Source: Trochalopteron elliotii
Taxonomy: Eukaryota; Chordata; Aves; Passeriformes; Leiothrichidae
DNA length: 64,000 bases
Reading direction: 5' to 3'
NCBI GenBank assembly: GCA_024734555.1
Contig: JANPWX010000163.1
Location: 782,918-846,917, forward strand
The translations under genes were made by a program, and so were the position numbers. The notes under the pieces were generated by a model. That model saw nothing but the letters and a program-made list of their open reading frames with translations. It was not told where the DNA came from and did not search any database. This document shows, in pieces, positions 38,201 through 50,300 of the stretch (its first letter is position 1; every line of letters starts with the position of its first letter).

Positions 38201-41200
38201 GAGAAAAATTCAATATTACTTTATCGAACAAAACTTAAATATTTATTTCTAGCTTGCTGAATGACAGCTCATGAGGCTTACACAGGGCTCATACAGCTTA
38301 AACTGTTGTATAGATAGTCATACTCAAGGAGTTGACATCTAAGGCATGGTGTTGCCTTTAAAGGCTTCTAATGCTAAGGATTAGGGGCTTTTTACTTCTA
38401 TAAAGTCTACTCTACCAGAATTTAGAAGGATGCAAATATTTAGAGGGACTGGGGGGAGAGAAGCAGAAATACGAATGTGCCAGCAAAGTGAAAGCAGAGT
38501 ACAAAAGTTCCCCATCTGTATGATTGAATATTGCACAGGTTCGAGAGCTGTTCCTGTCTGCACTTTGTGTGCTGAAGTTCATGTCTGTTTTCAGTGGCAT
38601 GTGTGTTTGCAGAGTCATCACGGGCTGCCAACAACTGTGCTCCACTTGGTCTAGTGGGAATTATGTGTTATTCATCAAGAAAATTCAATGGTTTGTGGGA
38701 ATGCTCTGGCACTAAATACTCCAGTACTTAATGATGATTTAAAGAAAGTATTGCCATGGGGATCCTCCTACTCCTGTTTATGCATCTGCAGAGCCCTAGG
38801 ACTGCTGTGGCAGCACCCAGGTTCTGCTGCAGTTCCTGAACCATTAGTTAGCAGCAGGGAAGCTCATCAGTGAAGTCACAAATTCTCTCACAACACTGGG
38901 ATCTAGCAAGTCAGTTTAGGCCTTAAAAAAAGTAAGGGTGAATCCTGTGTTCAGGGTCACTGTTAGACCAACCTCATTTTTGGCCATGGCTTTCTCTAAA
39001 GACTGACATGGACTGAGTTTAGGGGGGAGCTTTTTCTGGAGTGTAGGATGGACTACAGTGCTACAAAGGCATGTGAGCACCCACTTCATGGTAAAGAGGA
39101 GATGTGCTTCCACAAAGGGCTTATTTTTTTAGGGCTTTCAATTTTGTCCATAATTTTTAGTTTTTCTTCTAGTGGTCTGTTAAATGAAAGCTTCTTGCTT
39201 GTGCTACTTCCCTTCACATTGATTTTGGCAGGGCCCTTAAAAATTGTGACTGTTAGAAATAATATCGTTATTTCTAAAATAGTTCTCAGGGAGAAAAAAG
39301 CTGGATGAGAGTATGAAAAACACTTGGATTCTGAAACTTAGATTCCTTGTCAAGTGTGTGTAGGTGACTGATGAGCGTCAGAATAGTCATCAACTTAATA
39401 GTCATTGCTAAGTGCCATATGTGGAATAGATCAGGCGTTTTACAATTTGTCAGCATTAAAAAACTATTTTCTTTCTCCAGTGCAAAGCAAACTGAAATTC
39501 TACCATATCAGAAAGTGCATGTAGTACTCCATTAGCTTCGAAGTGATGTTATTAAATGGATTTAGGACTTTTACACTAATGTCTAGCAAAAAAAAAAGCT
39601 GTAGAAAAATACAAAATAATGCTGGAGTTTAATTTTGATGAACACACCTCTTTAATTTATAGATAGTTACTCTGCAAGAATGTAACAAGAATTTTAGTCA
39701 GGTATGGTGGGGGACTTTTTGGAAGAGGGAATTTTATACAAACAGAGGTAGTCAAGAGTCGAACTGCGCTATTCCAAACTTTAGTTTTAAGGACTCCAGC
39801 TTTAAAACTGAATTGAAAGCAGTGCTGGAAGATCTCTCTGTCTAGTTTGTTTATTTTTCTCGTGGATCTCTCACTTTTTGCTTGCCCTTCTGACATTAGG
39901 AGTTTTAGCAGTATCAGTGGCCACCACATCAATCACACTGATGTGTTTTAGAGCATCTTTGTTTGTGATTAGAAAACCTCTCCTGCCATTGTTTATCAGC
40001 AGAAAATGAAACTGCAGTTGCAACTGGGATGTGTCAAAGCCTAACAGCCGAGGGTTGCCATAGCAAGGCGATGTTACATAAGCAGCCATTCTGCAAATAA
40101 TTCATGCAGCCAAATTTTAAGCATAACATCAGAATTCATTTCTAAATTTATGAACTTTTTAGGAGGGAGCTTTCCTAGATGAGGTCATCTCAGTTGCTAC
40201 TGAAATTGATGTGCTTAGTTGTGAAGCTCTTTTAGTCCTGCCCATTTACACCTTTATTTTGTTTGAACATATTGTTCTGTTTCTGAAACATCTGTTAGTT
40301 TAAATATGGCCTCACAATATGTTTCCTCAGGTGGTTTTTTGCAACAGTTTGGTAAAGCTCTGTATTTTGATCTTATTCAAATTTATTTGCACAGTGAAGT
40401 GTTAAACCAAGCAATTTATAAATACCTTTTCTGGTTAATGGGTGTCAAGAATTTTGCAAGGCAGCAATTTAGACCAGATCACTTTTCAGATGAGAGGATT
40501 GAAATATATATACAGATGTATTTTTAGAATCTTTGCAAGTAGTTGTCTTTAAGCACTCCAACAATAATAACCCAGGCAGTTTTATCATCCAAACCTGAAA
40601 TGGACAAATTTGTCTGATCTGCAGAAGTATAGATAACGATTTAATCTCAGTTAAGTTGTTGTAGTTTTTGATTGTAATGTATTTCCTGGAGTCAAGTAGT
40701 AATATTTATTACCATTTTCCAGAGGAATAAGAAGCTGTTTCATGAGAAATTTCTCCCTGTATAGGCTTGTATTGAAAGGTATGCAACGAGGAGAAAGAGC
40801 TAATTCTTCAAGGCTTCCATTCTGTGTAACTGCTTTTTTTTCCCAAGAAGTTACAATATCCTCATTAAATCATAACTGCATTGAGGATCACCTGTAGCAA
40901 GCACTTACCTTCATCAGGATAAGAACTTTAGATTTTTAGATCCAAGTAAAGCAAAACTGTACTTTCACACTTTCTGCTTAAATTATTTACTTAATGAATA
41001 CTTTAAACCTTCAGTTTAGAGCCTGAATAGTTACCAAGACAAATGCTGAAGAATAAGAGTTCCCAAATACTTTATTAAAAAATCCTGTCTGGAAGCACCA
41101 TGTTGGGAAATTCTGAAAGGCCACATTTTCTTCATTGATCCCTTACAGCTTTTTGAATGCATTTGCTTTCTCTAAAAAGATGAAGTAAGGACGTGGAGAT

Positions 41201-43963
41201 GAGTTGTACTTTTTCAGAAGAAAAATTTTGGGAGCCCAATATTAGTCTCATGGTATAGGAAAGCTACTGCCACACAAACCTGCTCAGAGCACTGTCAATT
41301 TCTTAATATGAGACAGGCCTAGCAGGGCTGTTGCTCTTCAGTTTAAAATAGCTGACTGTCCAAGAGCAAGCATCTGCTGCTGCTCATGATGATCCTTTCC
41401 TGCAGTTGAAGGATGAAGGGCTGGAAGGTGTCTTCCATGGGTCTGGGGCAGCCAAGATCTGGAGTGTTTAGTGCACATCCACTTATATACGCATTTTTGC
41501 CCTCCTTATGTATGGGCTTCAGCAGATATTTGGGAGACAAAATAAATTTTTCTGAGGTTTTCAGTGCAGGCATTTCTCTTATGCAAAGGGAGTCCAGTGC
41601 TACCTATAGCAAGTCATTTCGTAGTACTGGAGGCTTAAAAGTCTACCCCATTTTGTGCTACTTATCTGCCAGATAATATTATCTTGAAGAAAATAGCTGT
41701 GGATGTCATCTTGTAAGATGTTTGGCATTTCCAGCTTATCCTTTAAGTAGAAATTTAGGGCACTTGATACCTCATGTGAAGTGGCTAGAACAGTAATTTC
41801 AAAATGTTTGGCCTTACATGATTAACATCTGCTACAGTACCATATGGTGGGAATTTCCAAGTAAACTGTTAATTAATAGTGGAGTGCACCAGAGTAAGCC
41901 TTAATTAAGCTATGTTCAACTGAAGTGTATTATTTTAATATAGTCAGATGCAAAGTGCTATACTTTTGTATTGATACCTTTTTCTGTTGTGTGAAGAGGA
42001 GGGGAAAATGTTGATGAGAATTATTTGAGCCTTTAAACTGAAGGTTCAAGTAGCTTTTAAAATAAATGGTTTAGGACTTGCATCAGCCTCAAGCATCCAT
42101 TGATTAAAGTGGAACAGGGTCTGTATTTGGTGATGTTAAGTTGTGCTTTATGAATGCCCTGGTGACTCCTCTGCTAGGATTTTACTGGTGTGGGTGGTCA
42201 GAGGGTGTCCAGTGGAGCTGCACGAGACATTTTCACAGAACTTCCGACATTGCTGATGGGGCTGTGCCTGTGCCACTTGGTCTGGTGGCGCTGGTGGAAT
42301 GATACCTTCCTCTGTGAGCTGGTCAAAACAGTCTGGAGGAGTGTTGGGGTGGCAGCTAAGGTTGTCCATGAGCGTGGGTGATGCTGGAACCTCTCCTTGG
42401 CCTCTTATACTTGGAAGGATGAGCATACCCATGTTTAGAGCTGAGCAGCTGGCAGGCTCACCTCTGAAGGGCTCTTTCTTCCCACAGAGAATGATTGTCA
42501 GCTGTAAAGAAATTGATAAAATTACTGGTTTTGTTAAAGTGTGGAATTTATTTTTAGTTTGGCCAGATCCACCAGTTGCCAGTAGCTATAGCTATAAATG
42601 ACCTATTTTTGAATAGGTATTTTTCCCTGCTTTCTCATCCTTCTTTCTCTCCTTTCTCTCCTGATAATCTTCACATCAATAAGAAGGTGAAGAAATCCTT
42701 CCTCTCCATATTGGGGCCAGGTAAATATAGGTGAGATGTGCCAGTGTTGTCTGAGTAATTCACTAGATGGCATTCTTCCCTCTGAGTCAATGCTGAAACC
42801 CTTCATGGGAATGACAAGAGAACTTAGTCATTTTAGTGAGATGCCAACCTGAAATCTTGACCAGATGTGGTTGCTGAAGGCATGCTTCATAGCAGTGGGA
42901 GAATTAGTTGCAGTGTGCTAATTAAATTCCATGTTAATAATTAAAATCTTTGTAACTGGATTCCCCTCGTCGATAGCCATTACTGACATGCGCCTGCCTT
43001 ACTTTCTTTAATTGCTTTGTAGTTTTGTTGGTTACTTTTGTATAGTTGATAGTTTGATTCACAAGGTGCAGTGCTATTGTCCTTGTTTTGTTTCAGATTT
43101 TTCTGTGTGAAGAAATATCGGTAGAGAGATCTGTTGAACACAAAGTAGAAGTTTCTCTCTAAAAAAACCAGCTTAGGTTGTGTACACTCAGCAGTTGTGA
43201 ACCTGCACTTGTCTTGCTTTGTGTACACCTTTTAAGCACCAGTCAAGTAACAATTTTTTTCTTGCTTAGTTTGAGTGAAGTGTGACTGGAGGCTTTTTTG
43301 TGAGATATCCAAAATGTATCTTCTTGAGTGCTCAGCATTGGCTGACTTCTGGCTGTCTTGTTTATTGTTGCTTTATCATCATGGATAGAACTATGTGCCC
43401 TTTGTCTCCATTTCTCCTCAGAGATAAAGAATGGCTCTTTTTGCTAGATTTTATTTTATTAGAGCTAATATGAAAAGAACCCAAACCAAATATGTTGGTG
43501 TGTTTATATTTTGGTAGTCCACTTCTACTCGTTTCCAAAATTTTCTGTAAATGCAGGATGACAAAATGGTCCTTACTGCTTTTCAAGTGGTATCAATTAT
43601 TTCAAATGTTTCAGTCTTCGAATATTTTCAAATGAAAGTATATGCTAGTTTAACCTAGAATGTGGAGGCTTAATGTTTCTTAAATTTCTTTTAATGTTTT
43701 TGATGTAGTGTTGAGTATTTTGCCCCACAAGTCCTCTTGAAAACAAAACAAGCCTGTAATTTCACTGTTGGATCCTGGGCTTCAAAAGCAGATGTAGTTT
43801 TTATTGCTTCAATCATTATTTCATTGTATGCTTTAAATTGTCCAGATCTTAGCTGTTTAATACAGTCTGGGGTCAGAAGCCTATTTCTGGAGTCCTGATA
43901 ACTGAATCCAAGAGCACAGTGTAGTGTGAATAATTTGTCATGCTCTGCATGTTGATTTTACAG
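35251..43963. other. Non-coding stretch right of the CpG island, probable first intron
   Basis: AT-rich DNA in which the plus strand becomes T- and G-rich immediately after the island (see the G/T-rich run at about 35345-35395). Homopolymers A10 occur at 36181 and 39588. No recognised repeat and no coding region. An acceptor-like TTGTTTTGTTTCAG at 43083-43096 opens a 21-codon frame that is too short to support. Confidence 0.5.
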
Positions 43964-44009
43964 AGGTTCAGCCTGGAAATGTAATCATTGCACATAAAAA
44001 AAATTCCAT
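43964..44009 (+). other. Candidate 46-base exon (plus strand)
   Basis: The acceptor GCATGTTGATTTTACAG ends at 43963 and the donor CAT|GTAAGT starts at 44010. One of the three frames is open across the exon (AG + VQPGNVIIAHKKNS + AT), and the other two are stopped. It lies on the strand predicted by the base skew. I do not recognise the peptide, and the exon is short enough for chance. Confidence 0.18.
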
Positions 44010-44446
44010 GTAAGTGTCAATCTGAACATTTGAAGGACATAGGACAGATTATCGTTAGAAAAATAAGACAGGTCTATGACAGGACTCCTCGAGAGCAAGT
44101 AAACTCATTTTTGAAAAGAACTGGATAGTTCATAGCCTTCAAAGGACTGTTTTAATTATGGTGCTTTAGCAAATTTCATTACTGAGAGAGCATTTGAATT
44201 CCTAATGAGTTTTGTTGAAGCTACTATTTGCAACTATAGAAACTATAATGTTGTATATGTAATCATGAAGCTTCTGTATTTCCTATGATTACCATATTTT
44301 TTTGTTGGTTTGATAGGATTTTTTTGGATGTGCTTTTTGTTGTTGTGGGGATTCTTTTCATAAATTTGATTTGGTATTCTTGATAACTACCTTGGCTTGA
44401 ATAAGACAGCTGAAGAGTAGAGGCAATGAAGAAGTGGTAGCCATCT
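44010..44446. other. Non-coding stretch, no gene seen
   Basis: AT-rich, with a markedly T/G-rich part at 44295-44360 on the plus strand. No gene or named repeat is seen. Confidence 0.5.
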
Positions 44447-44775
44447 CACAGAATCATAGAATTGTTGGGATTGGAAGGGACCTCTGGAGATAATCCTGTC
44501 CAACCCCCCTGCCAAGGCAGGGTCATCTAGAACAGGTGACACAGCAATATGTCCGGCTGAGTTTTGGATGTCTCCAGAGTGAGAGTCTACACAACTTCCT
44601 TGGGCAGCCTGTTCCAGTGCTCTGCCACTGACAATGTAAAGAAGTTTTTCCTCATATTAAGGTGGAGCTTCCTGTGTTTTAGTTTATGGGCATTGCTTCT
44701 TGTCCTGTTGCTGGGCACCATTGAAAACAGTCTGGCACCATTTTCTTGGCACCCATCTCCCTTATGGAGATGTCA
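44447..44775 (-). mobile_element. CR1 LINE 3' fragment, ~330 bases (minus strand)
   Basis: The plus strand begins with the reverse complement of the CR1 tail (CACAGAATCATAGAATTGTT), then GGATTGGAAGGGACCTCTGG, GTCCAACCCCCCTGCC, CTTGGGCAGCCTGTTCCAGTG, AAGAAGTTTTTCCTCATATT and TTGTCCTGTTGCTGGGCACC. It therefore spans the 3' UTR and the very end of ORF2 in antisense. It is better preserved than the copy at 18.7 kb and belongs to a different CR1 subtype from the 7.6-9.7 kb element, judging by the tail-proximal words. Confidence 0.96.
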
Positions 44776-47200
44776 GTAATTTAAAATGGTCTTGACAGTT
44801 TACCAGTGCAAGGTCTTGGGCAAAACCAAAATGAGAAAAAAATGAGTTTTCTGTGAAAATCCGATTTACTGGATAGTATTTGCTAGATGAACAAAAGATT
44901 AAATCTATTGCAGAGGTCTAAAGGTAGGGGTTTTTTAAGTTACTAAAATTCTACAAAGTTAGTTTACAAGGAGCTCACCAGTATTTTGGTTCATCTGTCT
45001 TGGACAGTAAACCCCTTTCCTGTTACTTATTTGAGCATCTAGTTTCTCTCTTGCATTGTATCTGTTGTTGCTCAGCTCACTGTAAGCTGAACTAGCCAAT
45101 TACGAACTGGAGGTAACTCATGCTAATGAGCTATGAATGAGTAAACCTGAACAGACTGGGCAATTAATGCCTGCCTCTGGTGGCTGCTTCTGTTACCAGA
45201 CTGTAGGGTTTCATGGGTGTTCCTGACACCATTGCCTTCCAAAATGAGGTGCAGTGATGTGCTGTAGGTGGCTGCCTGGGCATCCAACTGCTGTGACTGT
45301 GGGACAGAGGCTGGAGTCTGCAGAATATAGCGTGTTCTGAATGTTTTTCACCTCTGCAGATCTGAGCAAATAACTCTTTAAAGGAGTGAGTGCTCTGTGT
45401 AACAGAATAACTGAAAATAGAACTTCAGTATGTGGCAGGTCCCTTCAAAACCCCAAAAATTAATTAAAGTTTGTTTTCTAGTTCAAGAGAAGGTAAAGCT
45501 GAATACAAATTTCGCTGCCCAGTCTGTCATTAAAAAAATATTTAAAAGAGCTTTGCTTTACAAAATGTTTGTTTTTCAATTGACAGTATATTGTAATCTG
45601 TCATGGGTGACATTTTAGATTCACAGGGAAAAAAATCTTATAACTCTTCATCTGCGCATGTACAAAGTCAGGCAGGATTAAAAAAGACCTAGAAATTGTA
45701 ATATTGTCATTTCAGTAGATTTTCCCACTTTGTTTGTGGTCAGCAATGTGGTGTAGGTAATTGACTTTACCCTAAGAATTAAAATTGTAAACCCTAGGCC
45801 TTTACCCTCGTGCTCTCAAATACTATGAGGAGTTTCCTGCAGAATACTGTTTTGATAAATCTTACTAAATCAAACTTCAAAAATTACAATGAGACCTCTG
45901 AAGGCAAAGTTTGATGTGTATTGGGGTTTAGATCAGTCCATGGTAAAATTGTTTATAAAATTAAAAATGTATCTAATTTTCTTTTGATAGAGTCTTTGAA
46001 AGCATTATAGCAGGTCACAAAAAGTTTTTGAGTTCAAAGTATCTCAGTAATATCAAATGTTAGGACTGTACTCACTCGAAGGAAAGTGGCTTCCAGATTA
46101 CAGTAATTCAGAAATTGGCAAACAGAAGTAGCTTTTTGGTTGGCATGATTTTGGTATTTAAATCTCAAGAGGCGATTTTTAAAATTTTTGTTCATTTGCT
46201 CGTTTGTTGTTTTTTTGTTGTTGTTTGATGCTCACTATTTTAGGATTTTTTTTGTCACTGTGGAACCGCTCAAAATAGTAAATAGTTTAATGATGAAATT
46301 ATGCCATGAGTGTTGAGAAGAATAAATCCTTGTAGCTTCTATAGAAGAACACACCCTTCTTGAGTGGAACCAAGCATGCTAAGAACAATTGACTTGAACT
46401 TTTGATGAGTTCTTAGATGTGCTTCTTTTAAAGTTATTATTGTATGACAGATGGTGTGTAAGCTAGCTAGGAATTCAGAGAGGTCGTATACGGTCAGGTA
46501 TAAAGAATTGTCTGCCTGATTGGTTTTTTGGGGATTTTTTTACCCTTTTTTTCCCCTACCCTTAATGACTTTTTGCTGTGACATATGTGACTTAATTTTT
46601 GAATTTGCTCTGTGCACTCTAATCCAATTGCTTTGTTTAGTCAAAAGAGTGTTTTTTGTTTTGTTCTTAATTTTAGCTATTGGTTTTTGCATTAAATGTG
46701 CATATTTAATTAGCATATGTTATTAAAGATTAGATTCTCACAATGGGATGTGTGCCAGCTCATGAAATGAAGTCATGCTTGTCAGGAGATAGTAAATAAT
46801 ATGCTTACAAAGGTTTAAAAGATGTCTTGCAAAACATTAGCCGCTGTAATGAGTGCAAAGTGGCAACAGAACATAAATATCAATTGTTTTTCTCCAGTGG
46901 ATCAATTTGAATATGAGTTTTCTTAATTTGAATTAGATTTTCTTTTACCAGTTTAATGAAACAAGCAAGAAGGGATGTTTGTCTTTTCAGAAACCAGTTT
47001 CCCATCCTAGAACAATGGCTTGTTTTGAATTGAAGGGGAACAATCCAGCATTCATGCAAAATCTTGTAATTTGTTCACAAAACCACTTTAAGAAATAAGA
47101 AACTGCTGTCCAGCGAATCTCCATTTAGCTGCAAGGATGTGTCTTGGATTCCCAGCTTTGCTTCCAGGATTGTCTGTATTTTTTTCTTCATTTTACCCAG
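44776..47200. other. Non-coding stretch, no gene seen
   Basis: AT-rich DNA with T/G-rich low-complexity sequence near 46196-46260. The splice-like pair at 45361-45386 encloses no open frame. Nothing else is recognised. Confidence 0.5.
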
Positions 47201-47383
47201 AATCTTTTAATAATCATGGGTGTAAGAGCTGGAAGTTTAAGATTCCCTGTGCTCTTAAATGCCTTGAGCATCCTGGCTGGTGTGCCCGGGGTGGCATTGG
47301 CAACAACAGGATCTGGAGGCAAGGATGTATCTGTCTTCCATCCTAATCTGATCAGACAAAACTTCTGCAATCGTGCCCCGTGA
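47201..47383 (+). other. Candidate ATG exon with signal-peptide-like start
   Basis: The acceptor-like TTTTTTTCTTCATTTTACCCAG ends at 47200. An ATG follows at 47216 in a good initiation context (A at -3, G at +4), and the frame runs 55 codons to TGA at 47381. The predicted start has the layout of a secretion signal: arginines at 4 and 9, a hydrophobic run from about residue 10 to 23, then PGVALA with small residues at -3 and -1 before TTGSGG. It could be a small secreted peptide, the first coding exon of a longer protein, or chance. No family is recognised. Weak donors lie at 47280 and 47291. Confidence 0.2.
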
Positions 47384-50300
47384 TCTTAAATTCAGGCATC
47401 TAATTTCTGTCTTCAAGTGCCTGAGTCTCTCTCGTTGGGCCTGGGCAGACTAAGTCTTCTGCTAATAGTGTTTGCAGTGGGCTTTCTGCTGATGTTTTTG
47501 ATGTTGTCCCTGGTGCTTTTGGGAAAAGGAGCAGCTGGCACAGCCCTTCTTTGGGGTGCACCTCCAGCATGAAGCAGGGGGAAAATGGGAACCTTATGTT
47601 GGAATGCAGCTGTATGGTGTGGAAAGCAGAGTCCCTTAAGTGGAAAGGAGAAAAAAAGTCTGCATGCACACATATTCTTAGTCAGTTTTTTACATTATAA
47701 AATCCTGTATACTCAATATGCTGTGGGTACCATGCTACTATTTTTGGGCAATGCACAAAACATTGGTACTAAATACTGGAGGAGCTTAGAATATCCTACA
47801 GTTAATTTTCCATGAAGCTCTTATTCCAAGTGTCTGAACAAAATTACAGAGAGTGGTTCTTTTTACTGCTGATTTTTTTTTTTCCTCTGTGCTGCTAGAC
47901 CCCCTTTATTGTTGGCATTTCTGGGGAGTTACCAGTATTGCAGTAGCAGGAGAAGGGGCTGTTCATCAGGTGCTGCTTGGGTGTTACTACTCTGGCTCCT
48001 CCTTGTTAGGGAAGGGAGAAGGTTTAGTGTCTTATGTCATCTTCAGTTTCGGTGCACTGAAGCATTTCTAACTGACTGTCTGCTTTTTTTAATGAAAGAA
48101 ATTTGTCTTGTAACAGCTTTATATGCCCAGCTAATTAAAACCACTGTTATATTACTTGCCACGTATCCTGTTAGGCAGAAATTGTTTGCACTTTGACAGA
48201 TTCATTTCTTGTTGATATTAGTTTTGTAGGATGCTGCTGTCTCGGACTTGTATAACTTAGAAATAATAAGGCATTTTAAATACTGGCAAGTACAAAGTTT
48301 TGTTAATTATTAACACAGAAAACATTTTCAATCTTGTTTAGCTTCATAAGATACAGTTTGTTCTGCCTGTGTGAATGCCTCTGCCTTATGTGGAGACTTA
48401 AGTTCAGTGACCTCTAATTTGATACATGAAGCTCACGAATGTGTGGTAAATGAAGAAATGGTTGCAATGCCATAATCCTTTTCTAGTAATGTTTTTAAAA
48501 GGAGAAATGCTCTTTTTTAGTGAAGAGGCAAGATTGTATCTTCTTTCTTACGCACTCAGTGGTGGCTGATGGCTTTGAAATTACGTGAGGCCTTGTGTGT
48601 TTGTTCTGTGGTTCCTCATTGCAGAGCTCTCATTTTTTCCACACGGACCTGAGCATGCACAGGTGGGACTCAAAGACTGCTGTGCTGCCTGTCACTTCTG
48701 ATTTGAGACTGGAGGTCTGAGGAGCTTCACCCACCTGGGAAGCTGCATCAGCTGTTAACACTGAGCCACCTCCTAAACAAACCATACTTTTCCTCCTGTC
48801 TTTTGCCAAAAGCTGTGGGGTGGATTGAGGATTAACAACCTGATTAACTTTTGTCCCTGCTGTCAAGCAGTCCCTTGAAAGTCTTGGTCCCTTGAAAAAG
48901 GTGGTCATGATCATGCAGAATCTTTAGCACATTGAAAAGTAAAATAGTCATTATTTGTGGCTTAAAATTTCACGGATGAGGTTTCTATTCAGTTTATTGT
49001 TGACTGAACAAGTTGGATTCTTTTTGTAAGTATAAGAATCTTAAAAATGAAGACCAACAACCCCCACCTGCCCAAAATTAAGAGACAGGGAAAGCTTAAG
49101 TAAGCACCTCTCTTCATCCCTGAGTAAAGAGGATGTTGCAGCCTGAATGGCACCAGACAAGGTGAAATAAATAATTGTGTAGTTTATTTGGAGGAAGAGA
49201 TCTGGTCGCAGTGGTAATGGCTCATACTTCTGGCTGAGCATTAGAAGCCATCACATTTTGCCATCTGGTTCACCATTATTCTGACTGAATGTAGGAGAGA
49301 AGAGAGTGTTTGTAATTCATAACCCAGTATGTTGGAGGAGGCCCGGTGCCAGAAACCAACTGAATGGGTGCCTCTTTCTTGGGCTCTGTAAAATGTAGGC
49401 CCTGTATAACTCAGTTTGTCATATGTAAAAAGAGAGAGGCAATGTATGAACAGACGGAAAAAAAGGTACTGCATATTTTTTGTTTTGTAAAGATTATCAT
49501 TATTTTAAGTGACAGGAAACCCTTCAGTATAAAATTCCTGCCTGGCACAACTTATAGGTTTGTTTTGATCTTGCACAGCACATATTACTGTTACACTGAT
49601 AAGTGAGACACGGGAGAACAAATTTGTGTTGATGGAAAATAAACAAATATACCACCAAAACGTAGTTCAGAAGTTCCTTGAAGCTTTATGAGGACTATAA
49701 GAGCTGTGACAAAATACTGATGCATGGTGTTGCAGTGGCTGTAGGCTGAATCTGCATCCTGTTTATTCCAAGGGCAGGTGGGGCATATGTGCACACTGCC
49801 CAGTGAATCACCAAATGTGAGGCAGGCCATAATACGACTTCAAGGATTTTTAAAAGTGCTCTAAAGAGAAGTAAGTGTACCAGATAATTTGGTGAGTCTG
49901 TACAGTATGTTCATGTGTAAAAAGCTCAAAATATCAGCTGAGGTCCTCAAGAGTACTCACTAGTAATAATGATAGTAAGTGCTGACATTCTGGTAAGCTC
50001 TAGCTGTTATTTGCATCAGTATTTGAGATGTTTTTAAAAGGAACGTTTTAATGGGTATTTATGGATTTTCTCAAGGAAAATTTGAAATGACATTATCTTA
50101 CAGTTTGAGACTAAACTGTTTCTGTTTCTGAGTTTGTGTAAAAGAAGTTATGATATTAAGATATCAAGACTGGTAGGAAAAGCATCATGACATAGAAATT
50201 ACAGAAAACTAAAAGTAACCAATGCAACATGTCTTGTATAAAGGGTACACCAATTTTCTTGTTTTATTTCCTAATGGTAGAATATGATGACAAATGCTTA

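Noticed and set aside
38536..38548. GGTTCGAGAGCTG, resembling a tRNA B box
   Set aside because: Lacks the required TCC end, and there is no A box or cloverleaf around it.
42148..42432. Minus-strand 94-codon frame rich in Pro and acidic residues
   Set aside because: Looks protein-like, but there is no start context, splice site or known domain.
45361..45386. Very good acceptor (TTTTTCACCTCTGCAG) and donor (GGA|GTGAGT) around 26 bases
   Set aside because: All three frames contain a stop. It may be a non-coding exon, but I use it as a warning that strong splice pairs occur without coding content.
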